A stretch of 64,000 nt of DNA, taken from NCBI GenBank assembly GCA_934718085.1, contig CAKUZL010000005.1, positions 50,784 to 114,783 on the forward strand. Direction: 5' to 3'. The position numbers and the translations under genes are program-made. This document shows positions 8,826 through 17,588 of the stretch, piece by piece. Each line of letters begins with the position of its first letter. Within the stretch, counting starts at the first letter, position 1. The notes beneath the pieces are model-generated. The model saw only the letters and a list, made by a program, of their open reading frames with translations. It made no database searches and was not told the DNA's origin. Source of the stretch: an uncultured Candidatus Melainabacteria bacterium (GTDB taxonomy: Bacteria; Cyanobacteriota; Vampirovibrionia; Gastranaerophilales; Gastranaerophilaceae).

Positions 8826-8993
8826 ATGGCTACAAACACTTTAAATCAAGGCTTTATTTACCTTCAAGCCGTTAAGGGTTTGGCAAAAGGTAAAGAGTTT
8901 CCCGACAGCGATGAGCGACTTTACGGAACGCTTTGCGACACAGGGATGTATTTCATCACGAGAACGAACTTGAAAACGCACGACAAAGTATAG
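8826..8993 (+). CDS. Small protein of 55 residues, unknown function
   Basis: Starts at ATG 8826 behind a strong GGAGGAG site and ends at TAG 8991-8993. It begins MATNTLNQGFIYLQAVKGLA and ends LKTHDKV, with no signal peptide or membrane segment. I do not recognise it. The promoter-like element and ribosome-binding site make translation likely. The same reading frame reopens after the stop (see the next entry), so this may be the intact front of a broken longer gene. Confidence 0.65.
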   Translation: MATNTLNQGFIYLQAVKGLAKGKEFPDSDERLYGTLCDTGMYFITRTNLKTHDKV

Positions 8994-9254
8994 GAGGTCA
9001 GTTTTTAATGTTTCCTGTTCCCGCAAGTCGTTAGACCCGCTAAATTTGAGGTATTATAAGGCAGCGGCGGTACAAGTTTTTTGAAACAACGTGACCCGAG
9101 TGTCACGACGAAGCGGGCGCAAACCCGCGTAAATAAAGGATTACTGTACAAAGGAGGTATTTATAAAATTGACCTTTCGGTCGTTAAAGTCGGTGCGTTC
9201 GGCGTAATCCGGCGTGAGCAGAAGATTTGTAAAAACAAGGAGGCTTTTGATTAA
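8994..9254 (+). pseudogene. Possible interrupted continuation of the small gene
   Basis: In the frame of the 8826 gene, stops stand at 8991 (TAG), 9006 (TAA) and 9057 (TAA), but the frame is then open for 64 codons from 9060 to the TAA at 9252-9254. The open part reads like protein (for example IYKIDLSVVKVGAFGVIRRE). The segment also holds three extra Shine-Dalgarno-like words, AGGAGGT near 8992, AAAGGAGGT near 9155 and AAGGAGGC near 9238; the first precedes an 8-codon ATG frame at 9008-9034. Decay of one gene, a string of tiny genes, or chance could each explain this. Confidence 0.35.
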
Positions 9255-9285
9255 AAAAAGGGAAGATTTTGCTCTTCCCTTTTTT
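9254..9285. terminator. Strong bidirectional terminator
   Basis: AAAAAAGGGAAGA pairs perfectly with TCTTCCCTTTTTT around a 6-base loop. It works in both directions: T-rich for the small-gene transcript on the plus strand, and also for serA, which ends at 9302 on the minus strand. Confidence 0.85.
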
Positions 9286-9301
9286 ACGTTTTTTGTTCGA
9301 A

Positions 9302-10891
9302 TTATGCGCTGAAATGTATGTATTTCGCGTTATTTACGCCGTCGGTCGCTTTGATTTCCGAAAGAATTTTCGCGTCGACCGCCGAATCGGTGCTGATAAG
9401 CATTATCGACTCGTTATCGTCGGTGTTTTGCGCAACGTACATTCTGCTTATGTTTACGTTGTTTTCGGCTCCGAGAACCGTCGCGACTTTCGCAATCATC
9501 GCGGGCTTGTTTTCGTGCGGAATGAACAGCAAATGCTCTTCCGGCGCGAAGTTCAGCGAGTGGGAATTGACTTCGACTATTCTCGTCATTCCCGGCGCAA
9601 TCAACGCTCCCGTTGCACATTGCGCGGATTTGTCGGACTTCAGCTCGACCGTTATCGCCCCGATATACGCACATTTTCCTTCGTTTTTCGAAACCGTCGT
9701 GTCGATGCCTTTTTCCTTCGCAATCAAAGGCGCGTTTACGAAATTCACTCCTTCGCCGGCTTTCGAGAAAATTCCCTTCAAAACCGCCGTCGTCAGGGGC
9801 GATACGTCAAGTCCCGCAAGCGCACCTTTTACCGTAATATTAATCGATTTAAGGTTGCCTTCGAGCATTTGCGACGTGAATTCACCGATGTTTTGTGCGA
9901 TTTGCATATAATCTTTTACGGGCTCGAGAACTGCCGGCTTCAACGAGGGGATATTTACCGCCGCTTTTGCGTTTCCGCCGGACAAAACATCTCTTATCTG
10001 CTCGGCAACGTCGATTGCGACGTTCAACTGAGCTTCCTTCGTACTCGCTCCGAGGTGAGGGGTCAAAACCACGTTTTTATCGCAGTTTACAAGCTCGCAC
10101 TTCGTGATGTCGGGTTCGCTTTCGTAAACGTCCAATGCCGCAGATGCAACAATGCCTTCGTCAAGCGCCTCTTTGAGGTCGTGTTCGTTGATAATTCCGC
10201 CGCGAGCGCAATTTACAAGCCTTACGCCTTTTTTGACTTTTTTGAACGTCTCTTTGTTTATTAAATTAACCGTTTCGGGAGTCTTGGGCACGTGAACCGT
10301 TATAAAATCAGCGTTTGCCCAGATTTCGTCAAGCGAATTCACGTATTTCGCGCCGATTTTTTCGACGGTTTCCTTTGAAGTGAACGGGTCGCTTACGATG
10401 ACGTTCATTCCCAATGCCACTGCGACTTTCGCCACATGTGATCCGATTTTCCCGAATCCTATGACACCGAGAGTTTTTCCGAAAACTTCGACTCCCGTGA
10501 ATTTCGAGCGTTCCCATTTGCCTTCTTTCGTCGATTTTGCCGCCGCCGCGATGTTTCTTGCAGACGCAAGCATCAGCGCAATCGTATGTTCCGCCGCCGC
10601 GTTCGTGTTGCCGTCGGGCGAATTTACGACGATTATCCCGTGCTTCGTAGCCGCTTCGATGTCGATGTTGTCGACTCCGACGCCTGCTCTTCCCGCTATT
10701 TTAAGCTTTTTCGCCGCTTCAAGCACCTTTGCTGTCAACTTCGTTTGGCTTCTGACCATTATCGCGTCAAAGTCGCCGATAACTTTGCATAACTCGTCTT
10801 CCGCCATCGTCGGCATAAATACGGGCTCCGCAACGCCTTTGATAATTTCTCCCGCGCTTTCGTTGATTTTGTCGGTAATTAAAACTTTCAT
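9302..10891 (-). CDS. serA: D-3-phosphoglycerate dehydrogenase
   Basis: SerA oxidises 3-phosphoglycerate to 3-phosphohydroxypyruvate with NAD, the first step of serine synthesis. The 529 residues match the long form. The catalytic/NAD domain is at 1-315, with GRAGVGVDNID, the NAD loop GVIGFGKIGS, NCARGGIINE and the catalytic-His segment LTPHLGAST. An intervening ASB domain follows (about 320-450), and a C-terminal ACT domain (about 455-529) probably senses serine. Its ATG overlaps the stop of the upstream aminotransferase by one base (TAATG), suggesting translational coupling. Confidence 0.95.
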   Translation of the reverse strand: MKVLITDKINESAGEIIKGVAEPVFMPTMAEDELCKVIGDFDAIMVRSQTKLTAKVLEAAKKLKIAGRAGVGVDNIDIEAATKHGIIVVNSPDGNTNAAAEHTIALMLASARNIAAAAKSTKEGKWERSKFTGVEVFGKTLGVIGFGKIGSHVAKVAVALGMNVIVSDPFTSKETVEKIGAKYVNSLDEIWANADFITVHVPKTPETVNLINKETFKKVKKGVRLVNCARGGIINEHDLKEALDEGIVASAALDVYESEPDITKCELVNCDKNVVLTPHLGASTKEAQLNVAIDVAEQIRDVLSGGNAKAAVNIPSLKPAVLEPVKDYMQIAQNIGEFTSQMLEGNLKSINITVKGALAGLDVSPLTTAVLKGIFSKAGEGVNFVNAPLIAKEKGIDTTVSKNEGKCAYIGAITVELKSDKSAQCATGALIAPGMTRIVEVNSHSLNFAPEEHLLFIPHENKPAMIAKVATVLGAENNVNISRMYVAQNTDDNESIMLISTDSAVDAKILSEIKATDGVNNAKYIHFSA

Positions 10892-12048
10892 TATTTTTCC
10901 TCCGCAAGAGTCTTTATCAGCGCCGCAACGCCGCTTCCGAGCTCGAATTTATATCCGAGTTTGTACAAAGTCGCTTCCAGCGCGCCGACCGCCATTATCG
11001 CATCGCGTTCGCATACAAACCCCAGGGTTCCTATTCTGAAAATCTTATCTTTCAGGGCTTTTTGACCGTTTGCGACAACAATGTCGTAGTCGTTTTTCAA
11101 TGTTTTTCTGATGTCGGGGACGCTGACTCCTTCGGGCGGGTAAACTGCCGTTATTGCGTTGCTTGCGACGGTTTCGTCTTGTACGAACAATTTCAGTCCC
11201 ATCGCTTTTATCGCCGCTCTCAGACCTTTTCCGAGTCTTGCGTGGCGTTTCCAGATGTTTTCGAGCCCTTCTTCTTCCATCATTTTGAGGGCTTCGTCAA
11301 GCGCGACAAACAAGTTGACCGCGGGCGTGAACGCCGTCGAATTTTCCAAAACCGATTTTCTGTTGGATTTCCAGTTGAAATAAAATCCGGGATTTGTGCA
11401 TTTTGCCTGAACTTCCCACGCTTTTGGGCTTGCCGACAAAAACGACAATCCGGGCGGAATCATGAATCCTTTTTGTGAACCCGAAATGAGCACGTCTATG
11501 CCCCATTCGTCCTGTTTGCAGGGCAATGCGCCCAAGCTGGTAACGCCGTCCGCGACCGAAATCGCGCCGTGTTCTTTTATCATTGAAACCAGCGTTTTCA
11601 GGTCGTTTGTGACGCCCGTTGCGGTTTCGTTGTGTGTCAAAGTTACAATTTTAAATTCTTTGTTAACGTCGGCATCGAGAATTTTCTTTAAATCCGCGGG
11701 ATTTATGGCGTTTCCGGGCTCGACTTCGAGTTTTTCCACGATTGCGCCGTGAGATTCCGCGATTTTTGCCCATCTTTCACCGAAATTACCGATAATCAAC
11801 GACAAAACCTTGTCGCCCGGGTTTACCAAATTCGAAAGAGCGGCTTCCATTGCGCCCGTGCCGCTTGCGGTGAACACCAAAACTTCGTTTTGCGTTCCGA
11901 ACAATTTTTTAAGTCTTCCGTAAACCGACTCCAAAATCGCCGAAAACTCCGTGCTTCTGTGCCCTATCGGGTGTTTCGCCATTGCGAGCAATACTCTTTC
12001 GGGTACCGGCGTGGGGCCGGGTATCATCAAAAACGTCTTATCTTTCAT
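10891..12048 (-). CDS. Class-V aminotransferase (serine/alanine-glyoxylate type)
   Basis: A 385-residue PLP enzyme of the AGAT family. The N-terminus PGPTPVPERVLLAM and GSQKGFMIPPGL, containing the PLP lysine, are diagnostic; VADGVTSLGALP holds the cofactor-binding Asp. Homologues transfer amino groups between serine or alanine and glyoxylate or pyruvate. Cyanobacterial versions were once mislabelled as a soluble hydrogenase subunit. Coupling to serA suggests it may aminate 3-phosphohydroxypyruvate in place of SerC, which is an inference. AGGAG lies 8 bases before the ATG. Confidence 0.88.
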   Translation of the reverse strand: MKDKTFLMIPGPTPVPERVLLAMAKHPIGHRSTEFSAILESVYGRLKKLFGTQNEVLVFTASGTGAMEAALSNLVNPGDKVLSLIIGNFGERWAKIAESHGAIVEKLEVEPGNAINPADLKKILDADVNKEFKIVTLTHNETATGVTNDLKTLVSMIKEHGAISVADGVTSLGALPCKQDEWGIDVLISGSQKGFMIPPGLSFLSASPKAWEVQAKCTNPGFYFNWKSNRKSVLENSTAFTPAVNLFVALDEALKMMEEEGLENIWKRHARLGKGLRAAIKAMGLKLFVQDETVASNAITAVYPPEGVSVPDIRKTLKNDYDIVVANGQKALKDKIFRIGTLGFVCERDAIMAVGALEATLYKLGYKFELGSGVAALIKTLAEEK

Positions 12049-12276
12049 TTGCTTCTCCTACTCTCTGCTTCCCGAATTATCTCATGAACAGACGAAAAAT
12101 ATAATATATGTGTACTTTTGTAAAATTTGAACGCGCGCGATACGGTAACTTTTTTGCGGATTTTTTGCTTTTAACAGCTTGTTTTTCGTAAGTTTTGCTC
12201 TCTTCTCTTTGTCCCGACGTTTTAGAAGACCCGTTTTTGACAATATTTTCCGTTTTTCTTGAAAATTTACAAATCT

Positions 12277-13206
12277 TTACAAAATCATTGCGAGTATCAT
12301 CAGCAAAATTCCTCCGACCTGAATTCCCGTCTCAAGATATTTTCCCCACTTGTTTTCGTTGTACCCTATCGAATTTTTCATCCCCGACGCAGCGGAAACA
12401 ACCCTTTCGAGCCTTGCTTCGGAATTTTCGTTCTCAAACGTTTTCTTAAATATTTTTTTCTCGAGCTTGGCAAGTCGCTCTTCTCTGCTGCCGGTGCGCG
12501 TTTTGCCGAAAATTATTCGTTCCGACGCACTCAAACCGTACGCAAAGTCCGTTCCCGAAAGCGACGAGCTGCCCGAACTGTCGTAAAGCGCGTCATAATT
12601 GTTTCTTCCGCCGTTTATACCCCCCGTCGAATAATCGTACGGAGCCGCTCCTCCGTGCGGGGTGAAATCGCTGTCATACGTTATTTTTTCGGGCTTTTGT
12701 GCCAATATCGACGCTTTAAGCGCGTCGGTTCTGGAGTTTAAATCCCTGCCGTCGCTGACCTTCCCGAAAGCCTTTTGTTCCAGGTTCGCAAGCCTTTTAT
12801 ATATGTCGGTTCCGTGAAAATTTTTCCCGAAAGTTTTTTCTTCCATTCTGTCGACCGTCGGGTACGAAACACTGTCGTCTTCGGGCTCGTCATACGTGTA
12901 ATTTTGCCCGTTTGCGCCGTTTCCGTAAGAATAATCTTCACTCGGGTGTTGCGCAACTTTCGGCAATTCCGTCGAAATCCCCGTCGTTTTCATAATATTG
13001 CTCAATCGCGCGGAATTCGTGCCCTGTTTCACGTTCCCGTAAATGTATTTTTCTATTCTGTTAAGTCTCGCAACGGTCGTTTCGCCTTGATATTCCACTG
13101 CAAACAGCTCTTTTTCCACCGTCGATAAGTCGGTCGATTCGGAACAAATTCCCGTCAACCCCGAAAACATCAGTGCCGTGCACAAAATTATTGCGGTTTT
13201 TTTCAT
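12277..13206 (-). CDS. Secreted protein with RLxxLExxxFG repeats
   Basis: 309 residues. A signal peptide (about 1-22, MKKTAIILCTALMFSGLTGI then CS) is followed by at least three imperfect repeats in which an acidic LExxxFGK stretch alternates with RLxxLE: about residues 30-70 (VEKELFAVEYQG, ARLNRIEKYIYG), 118-165 (MEEKTFGKNFHG, RLANLEQKAFGK) and 225-275 (ERIIFGKTRTG, RLAKLEKKIFKK). Gly/Tyr/Asp-rich linkers separate them, and a hydrophobic segment at 290-309 ends the protein, so it may be anchored. I recall similar repeats in cyanobacterial and Melainabacterial exported proteins, with no known function. Last gene of the phosphomannomutase-sppA-yip1 operon. Confidence 0.75.
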   Translation of the reverse strand: MKKTAIILCTALMFSGLTGICSESTDLSTVEKELFAVEYQGETTVARLNRIEKYIYGNVKQGTNSARLSNIMKTTGISTELPKVAQHPSEDYSYGNGANGQNYTYDEPEDDSVSYPTVDRMEEKTFGKNFHGTDIYKRLANLEQKAFGKVSDGRDLNSRTDALKASILAQKPEKITYDSDFTPHGGAAPYDYSTGGINGGRNNYDALYDSSGSSSLSGTDFAYGLSASERIIFGKTRTGSREERLAKLEKKIFKKTFENENSEARLERVVSAASGMKNSIGYNENKWGKYLETGIQVGGILLMILAMIL

Positions 13207-13224
13207 TTTTTTTACCCCGGATAT

Positions 13225-13794
13225 TTACACAGAGTAAATATAACCGAGGTTAAAAAGTGTTCCAATCAGCCATATAACGGCGAATTCCACCGCAAGAAGC
13301 GGCAAAAATATTAACGATAAGGATGATGAAAATTTAATTTCGTACGTTTTTTCAAGCGCTCGCGCGTACAAAATTATTACCCATAAGTATAACAAAATTT
13401 CGAGTTTTGTCCCGAAAAAATAGCCCGTCGGCGAAAATTTTTTCATCAATTCGAACGGTGCGACGAAAATGTAAGGCAACAAAGAATATGCCGACAAAGT
13501 CAATAAAGTCCGCAGTCTCCCCGATTTCGAAAATATTCTCGCCGTAAATTCGAAAAACAATCCCGACGCAAACCATACGAAAAGAATTCCCAGCATTGAA
13601 AATACGTACGTCGCCAAAAACGCCGCGTCGCCCCAAAATCCGCTCGAAACCCTGTGTTTTGCAAAAAAGAATATCGAATTTGTCCAAACAATCGTAGCAA
13701 TCGCAAGCGGCATGGTCGTTTCGGCTTTCAAAGTCTCAAAAGCTTCTTTCGGCGAAAAAAGTACGTTGAAAATGTTCGAAATATATTTTTTCAT
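13225..13794 (-). CDS. Yip1-family membrane protein
   Basis: 189 residues with about five hydrophobic membrane segments and the family opening NIFNVLFSPKEAFETLKAE. Bacterial Yip1 proteins are integral membrane proteins whose biochemical role is not established. It starts 4 bases after the sppA stop and ends 18 bases before the repeat-protein gene. The function is inferred only from fold and context: membrane or envelope maintenance next to a membrane protease. Confidence 0.75.
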   Translation of the reverse strand: MKKYISNIFNVLFSPKEAFETLKAETTMPLAIATIVWTNSIFFFAKHRVSSGFWGDAAFLATYVFSMLGILFVWFASGLFFEFTARIFSKSGRLRTLLTLSAYSLLPYIFVAPFELMKKFSPTGYFFGTKLEILLYLWVIILYARALEKTYEIKFSSSLSLIFLPLLAVEFAVIWLIGTLFNLGYIYSV

Positions 13795-13798
13795 CAGC

Positions 13799-14821
13799 CT
13801 ACTCCCACAAATAAAGCGGTTTTCGCGCGTATTTCATCGATGTCGGAAGGGCGTTTTCGATTGCCGACGAGGTTGTTTCGGCGCCGAACAGAGATTCCCA
13901 AAATCCGCCGGAGGCATTGTATTTCACGAATTCTACGTTCTTTACGTTCACCGAAGGGAATTTTTCTTTCACCATCGATTTCATCGTTTCGCGAAGTTCT
14001 TCTTCCGATCCCGTAGCGTCCACAAATCCGTATTTTTTCGCCGTTCTTCCCGTGAAAACCCTTCCGTCGGCGTATTTGTCGAGGTTTGCTTTCGTCAGAG
14101 TCGTCTTGGGCGCGGAATAGCTGTCATTTCGCTCTATTCGCCCTTTCGTAATCGCGTCTTTAAACTGTTCGAATGAATCGTCCACGATGCCCTGAATAAG
14201 GGCTCTCTCGTCGGGAGTCATTGCACGCGTCGAAGACCCCGTATCCTTGTATTTGCCGCTTTTTACGACGTTTTCGGATATCGAAAGTTTATCGCTCAAA
14301 AATTTGTGCAAATCCATTGTGGTCATAATTACGCCTATACTGCCCGTTATCGACCCCGGCAACGCAAAAATTCTGTCCGCCGCGCTTGCCGCATAATACC
14401 CTCCGCTTGCCGCCATGTCCTGCGCCGAGGCTATGACGGGCTTCTTCTTTCTTGCCGAAAGTATTGCGTCGTAAAGGTTTTGAGACATGCCGACCGTTCC
14501 TCCGGGCGAATTGATTTTCACGATAATTCCCTTGACCGAATTGTCGTCTTTCGCTTCGTAGAGGCTCTTTAAGACCTCCGATGCGGAGTTCCCCGACGAA
14601 AACGGCGATGCCGCGGTTTCGCTTTCCGAAATAACTCCCGAAAGCGTTATTATCGCGACTTTATCGTTGTTTCCGCCTATGATTTTTTGTATATTCCCCG
14701 TTTTGGCTTTTTTCTCCGCCGCCTCCTGCATTTTTTGTTCCCGAACGGGCGTAAACGCTCCCAAAATCAGCGACAACACGCAAAGTGCCAAAATTATCGA
14801 CATGAATATATTTTTTTTCAT
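13799..14821 (-). CDS. sppA: Signal peptide peptidase SppA
   Basis: SppA is a membrane-anchored serine protease that degrades cleaved signal peptides. The 340 residues begin with a signal anchor (about 5-25), then a single ClpP-like protease domain like that of Bacillus rather than the duplicated E. coli form. The nucleophile Ser lies in AQDMAASGGYYAA, the general-base Lys in VVKSGKYKDTGS, and the oxyanion strand in NSPGGTVGMS. Located 15 bases downstream of the phosphomannomutase and 4 bases upstream of the Yip1 gene. Confidence 0.92.
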   Translation of the reverse strand: MKKNIFMSIILALCVLSLILGAFTPVREQKMQEAAEKKAKTGNIQKIIGGNNDKVAIITLSGVISESETAASPFSSGNSASEVLKSLYEAKDDNSVKGIIVKINSPGGTVGMSQNLYDAILSARKKKPVIASAQDMAASGGYYAASAADRIFALPGSITGSIGVIMTTMDLHKFLSDKLSISENVVKSGKYKDTGSSTRAMTPDERALIQGIVDDSFEQFKDAITKGRIERNDSYSAPKTTLTKANLDKYADGRVFTGRTAKKYGFVDATGSEEELRETMKSMVKEKFPSVNVKNVEFVKYNASGGFWESLFGAETTSSAIENALPTSMKYARKPLYLWE

Positions 14822-14836
14822 TTTTTTCTCCGCATT

Positions 14837-16303
14837 TTATGCTTTTGTCGTCAAGGCTTTTTCCCGCTCGCAAATCCGTTCGAGTTCTTTCAACATCGAA
14901 TCGGTGTATTGCGTACACAATTCGGGCGTTTTTGCCTCAAACCTCAATGTGAATACGGGCTCGGTGTTGCTTTGTCGAATAAGCGCAAAACCGCCGTCAA
15001 ACACTATTCTCAGCCCGTCTATCGTTATTATGTCCTTTATCTCGTCGCCGAACATCATCGGGTTTTCTTCGATAACCTTCGAAAGTCTTGCTAAAACGGG
15101 CTTTTTCAGCTCGTTCGCACAGGGAAATCTTACTTCGGGTCCCGTTGTTACGGCTTCGAACGGTTTCAACAGGTCGGAAAGTTTGAAATTCGGGTTTTCC
15201 CGCTTTTTGTGCGAAATAATTTCGATTATTCTGCAGCCCGCGTAAATTGCATCGTCAAACCCGAAATATCTGTCGTTAAAGAACATGTGTCCGCTCATTT
15301 CGCCCGCGAGTACCGCCGATGATTTTTTCATCTCGGATTTTATGTATCCGTGTCCCGTTTTGCACATTATAGCGTTCGCTCCGGCGTTTTCCAGGCTGTC
15401 GTACAAAACCTGCGAACATTTAACTTCCGACACAATACTCGGTTTTTCACCTTTTTTCAGGCATTCCGGGATTATTTCCGATGCGTATATCAAAAGCAGT
15501 TTGTCGCCGGTAAGCGCGTTTCCGTCGGAGTCTACGACCCCTATTCTGTCGGAATCTCCGTCAAACGCAATCCCCACGTCCGCTTTGCACTCTTTGACTT
15601 TTGCCTTGAGTGCATCAAGTGTGCTTTCTACACTCGGGTTCGGGTGGTGGTTCGGAAATCTTCCGTCAGGCTCGGTGTAAAGCTCTTCGACATTGCACCC
15701 GAGCATTTTGTACAACTTCGGCGCAATTATCCCCGCAGTCGCGTTTGCACAGTCGGTTACGACCGTCAAATTGTCGAATTTTTCCGAAAATATTTCTTTC
15801 ATTTTGTTTACGTAATCGGGCAAAATGTCGTATTCTATCTCGTTTCCGGGTGTTGCATCGATTTTTATCTCGCCGCGCGCAACTTTTTCCGTCAACGCTC
15901 TCAATTCTTTTATGTCGTCCGCGCCCAAAGAATGGTTCATACAGGTCATTTTCAGCCCGTTGTACTCCGACGGATTGTGGCTTGCCGTAATTATCAGCGC
16001 GCCGTCGGGCGTTCCGAAGTCGGTGTTCGCAAACCCCGAAAAATATCCGAACGGCGTCGGACCCATGCCCAAGTCAAGAACGGTTCCTCCTGCCTCGATA
16101 ATCCCTTTTATCAACGCTTTCGACAAACTTTCGGAATGCAGTCTCACGTCGCGGATTACCGAAAGTATTACGTTTTCTTTTCCCGTTTTTTCGCGCATAT
16201 AAAGCACATACGCCTTTCCGGTCTCGTAAAAAAGCTCTTCCGTCACGGTTTCGCCGTATATTCCTCTGATGTCGTTTTTTCCGAACGCTTCGGTGTTTAT
16301 CAT
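14837..16303 (-). CDS. Phosphomannomutase/phosphoglucomutase
   Basis: A 488-residue alpha-D-phosphohexomutase. The phosphoserine loop is ITASHNPSEYNGLK, the metal loop FDGDSDRIGV, the sugar-binding loop LAGEMSGHMFF and the C-terminal phosphate loop RQSNTEPVFTLR. It interconverts hexose 1- and 6-phosphates for cell-surface sugar nucleotides or glycogen. The start chosen is MINTEAFGKNDIRG, which has GAAGGAG 6 bases upstream, not an upstream in-frame ATG that lacks one. First gene of a four-gene operon with sppA, yip1 and the repeat protein. Motifs cannot separate mannose from glucose preference. Confidence 0.88.
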   Translation of the reverse strand: MINTEAFGKNDIRGIYGETVTEELFYETGKAYVLYMREKTGKENVILSVIRDVRLHSESLSKALIKGIIEAGGTVLDLGMGPTPFGYFSGFANTDFGTPDGALIITASHNPSEYNGLKMTCMNHSLGADDIKELRALTEKVARGEIKIDATPGNEIEYDILPDYVNKMKEIFSEKFDNLTVVTDCANATAGIIAPKLYKMLGCNVEELYTEPDGRFPNHHPNPSVESTLDALKAKVKECKADVGIAFDGDSDRIGVVDSDGNALTGDKLLLIYASEIIPECLKKGEKPSIVSEVKCSQVLYDSLENAGANAIMCKTGHGYIKSEMKKSSAVLAGEMSGHMFFNDRYFGFDDAIYAGCRIIEIISHKKRENPNFKLSDLLKPFEAVTTGPEVRFPCANELKKPVLARLSKVIEENPMMFGDEIKDIITIDGLRIVFDGGFALIRQSNTEPVFTLRFEAKTPELCTQYTDSMLKELERICEREKALTTKA

Positions 16304-16357
16304 TTCGTCTCCTTCATATATTTTACATGACAAATTATTATTGTTATTATAACCTCT

Positions 16358-17242
16358 ATGAAACTAATATCCAACATGTTAAAATTTTTTTCCGACGAAA
16401 AATTCCGCGCGTGGCTCCTGGTTGCCCCGTGTTTATTGGGTTGCGGAGTTTTTATACTTATTCCCGTCGTATGTTCGTTTGCTCTCGGGTTTTTTGAGTG
16501 GGATTTGCTTACCGCCCCGAAATTCGTGGGTTTTGACAATTATTTCGAAATTTTTAACGAGCCCGAGTTTTTGAAAGTTTTGTTAAACACATTTCTTTTT
16601 GCGGTGGCGAATACGGTTTTTGCAGTTGCAATTCCCGTTGTTTTGGCGGACATGCTCAACCAAAAACTTAAGATGTCCGAACTTTTCAAAACGGTTTATT
16701 TTTTGCCGTTTATTACGCCCATGATTGTTGCGGCGCTTATCTGGAACTGGATTTTCGACCCGAATATCGGGGTCATGAACTATTTGTTAAGAACACACAT
16801 TGAATGGCTGTATGATACTCATACCGCGCTTTTTGCCGTCACTCTCGTTTCCGTCTGGAAATTAATCGGGTATAACACGGTTCTTGTTTTGAGCGGATAT
16901 GCGGGAATTAATTCGTCTTTGACCGAGGCTGCCCAAACGGACGGTGCGTCAAAGTTTCAAATTTTTACGAAAATTACGCTTCCGCTGCTGTCGCCCGTAA
17001 TCTTTTTTGTGCTGACGATAACCACGGTTTCGTCGTTTCAGGTGTTTGATCTCATTTACCTGATGACAAAAGGCGGGCCGGAATCTTCGACCGATGTTTT
17101 GGTATATTGGCTGTATAAAAATGCTTTTGAATATTTCGAAATCGGACATGCGTCCGCGGCAGCCTACGTTTTGTTTGTAATAATTGCCGCTCTCACGGCA
17201 ATCCAGTGGATGATAAGAAAAAAGTGGGTTTTCGGCGAATGA
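16358..17242 (+). CDS. ABC sugar transporter permease (MalF/UgpA type)
   Basis: 294 residues with six membrane segments and the cytoplasmic EAA loop EAAQTDGASKFQIFTKITLP, which contacts the ATPase. Family members form heterodimers with a MalG/UgpE-type permease and need a binding protein and an ATPase, but none of these is in the window. No ribosome-binding site precedes the ATG. Instead a TATAAC box ends 4 bases before it, suggesting a leaderless mRNA. The substrate is unknown. Confidence 0.88.
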   Translation: MKLISNMLKFFSDEKFRAWLLVAPCLLGCGVFILIPVVCSFALGFFEWDLLTAPKFVGFDNYFEIFNEPEFLKVLLNTFLFAVANTVFAVAIPVVLADMLNQKLKMSELFKTVYFLPFITPMIVAALIWNWIFDPNIGVMNYLLRTHIEWLYDTHTALFAVTLVSVWKLIGYNTVLVLSGYAGINSSLTEAAQTDGASKFQIFTKITLPLLSPVIFFVLTITTVSSFQVFDLIYLMTKGGPESSTDVLVYWLYKNAFEYFEIGHASAAAYVLFVIIAALTAIQWMIRKKWVFGE

Positions 17243-17263
17243 CTTAAGCTACGGTGTTAAGTC
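17241..17263. terminator. Hairpin between convergent genes
   Basis: GACTTAA pairs with TTAAGTC around a 9-base loop, exactly where the permease and the small minus-strand gene end. The T-tract is weak on both sides. Confidence 0.35.
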
Positions 17264-17543
17264 TTTCGCCTTCGTAGTATTCGAAAACCGAATCGATGTC
17301 GTTTTTGATTTTGGACGACTTAGCGGTGATGTCTTCGGAGAAGAGGATGTTGTAGGCTTTAGTGAGTTTGCTTACCAAAGCTTTAACGACTCCGCCGTCG
17401 CAAGTGTCTGATTTACAGTTATTGTTTTGAACAAAAATATCTTTATATTCGGGGTATGCAACAACGCCGGGTTGGCTTTTGAAAGACTTTGCTTTAACGG
17501 TTTGTGCTTTAAAAGTAACGTTTGAAATTTTTAAGTTATCCAT
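17244..17543 (-). CDS. Small protein of 99 residues, unknown function
   Basis: Starts MDNLKISNVTFKAQ with AAAGAGGT 7 bases upstream; an earlier in-frame ATG is ignored because it lies within the leader hairpin region. It has a CKSDTCDGG pair of cysteines near the middle and a helical C-terminal half. There is no signal peptide. The N-terminal NVTFKA-like tag resembles short leader motifs I recall in Gastranaerophilales proteins, but I cannot support a function. It has a very good sigma-70-type promoter and a hairpin in its leader. Confidence 0.7.
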   Translation of the reverse strand: MDNLKISNVTFKAQTVKAKSFKSQPGVVAYPEYKDIFVQNNNCKSDTCDGGVVKALVSKLTKAYNILFSEDITAKSSKIKNDIDSVFEYYEGERLNTVA

Positions 17544-17558
17544 TTTCTTTACCTCTTT

Positions 17559-17577
17559 AAGTGTTTGTCCAACACTT
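17559..17577 (-). promoter_or_regulatory. Inverted repeat in the leader of the 99-residue gene
   Basis: On the minus strand AAGTGTT pairs with AACACTT around a 5-base loop, directly before the AAAGAGGT ribosome-binding site. It could be an operator or an RNA hairpin controlling access to the site. Confidence 0.4.
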
Positions 17578-17588
17578 TTAACACTGAT

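Noticed and set aside
9269..10264. A 331-codon frame opposite serA
   Set aside because: Arg/Phe-rich shadow of a clear SerA coding sequence, without a ribosome-binding site.
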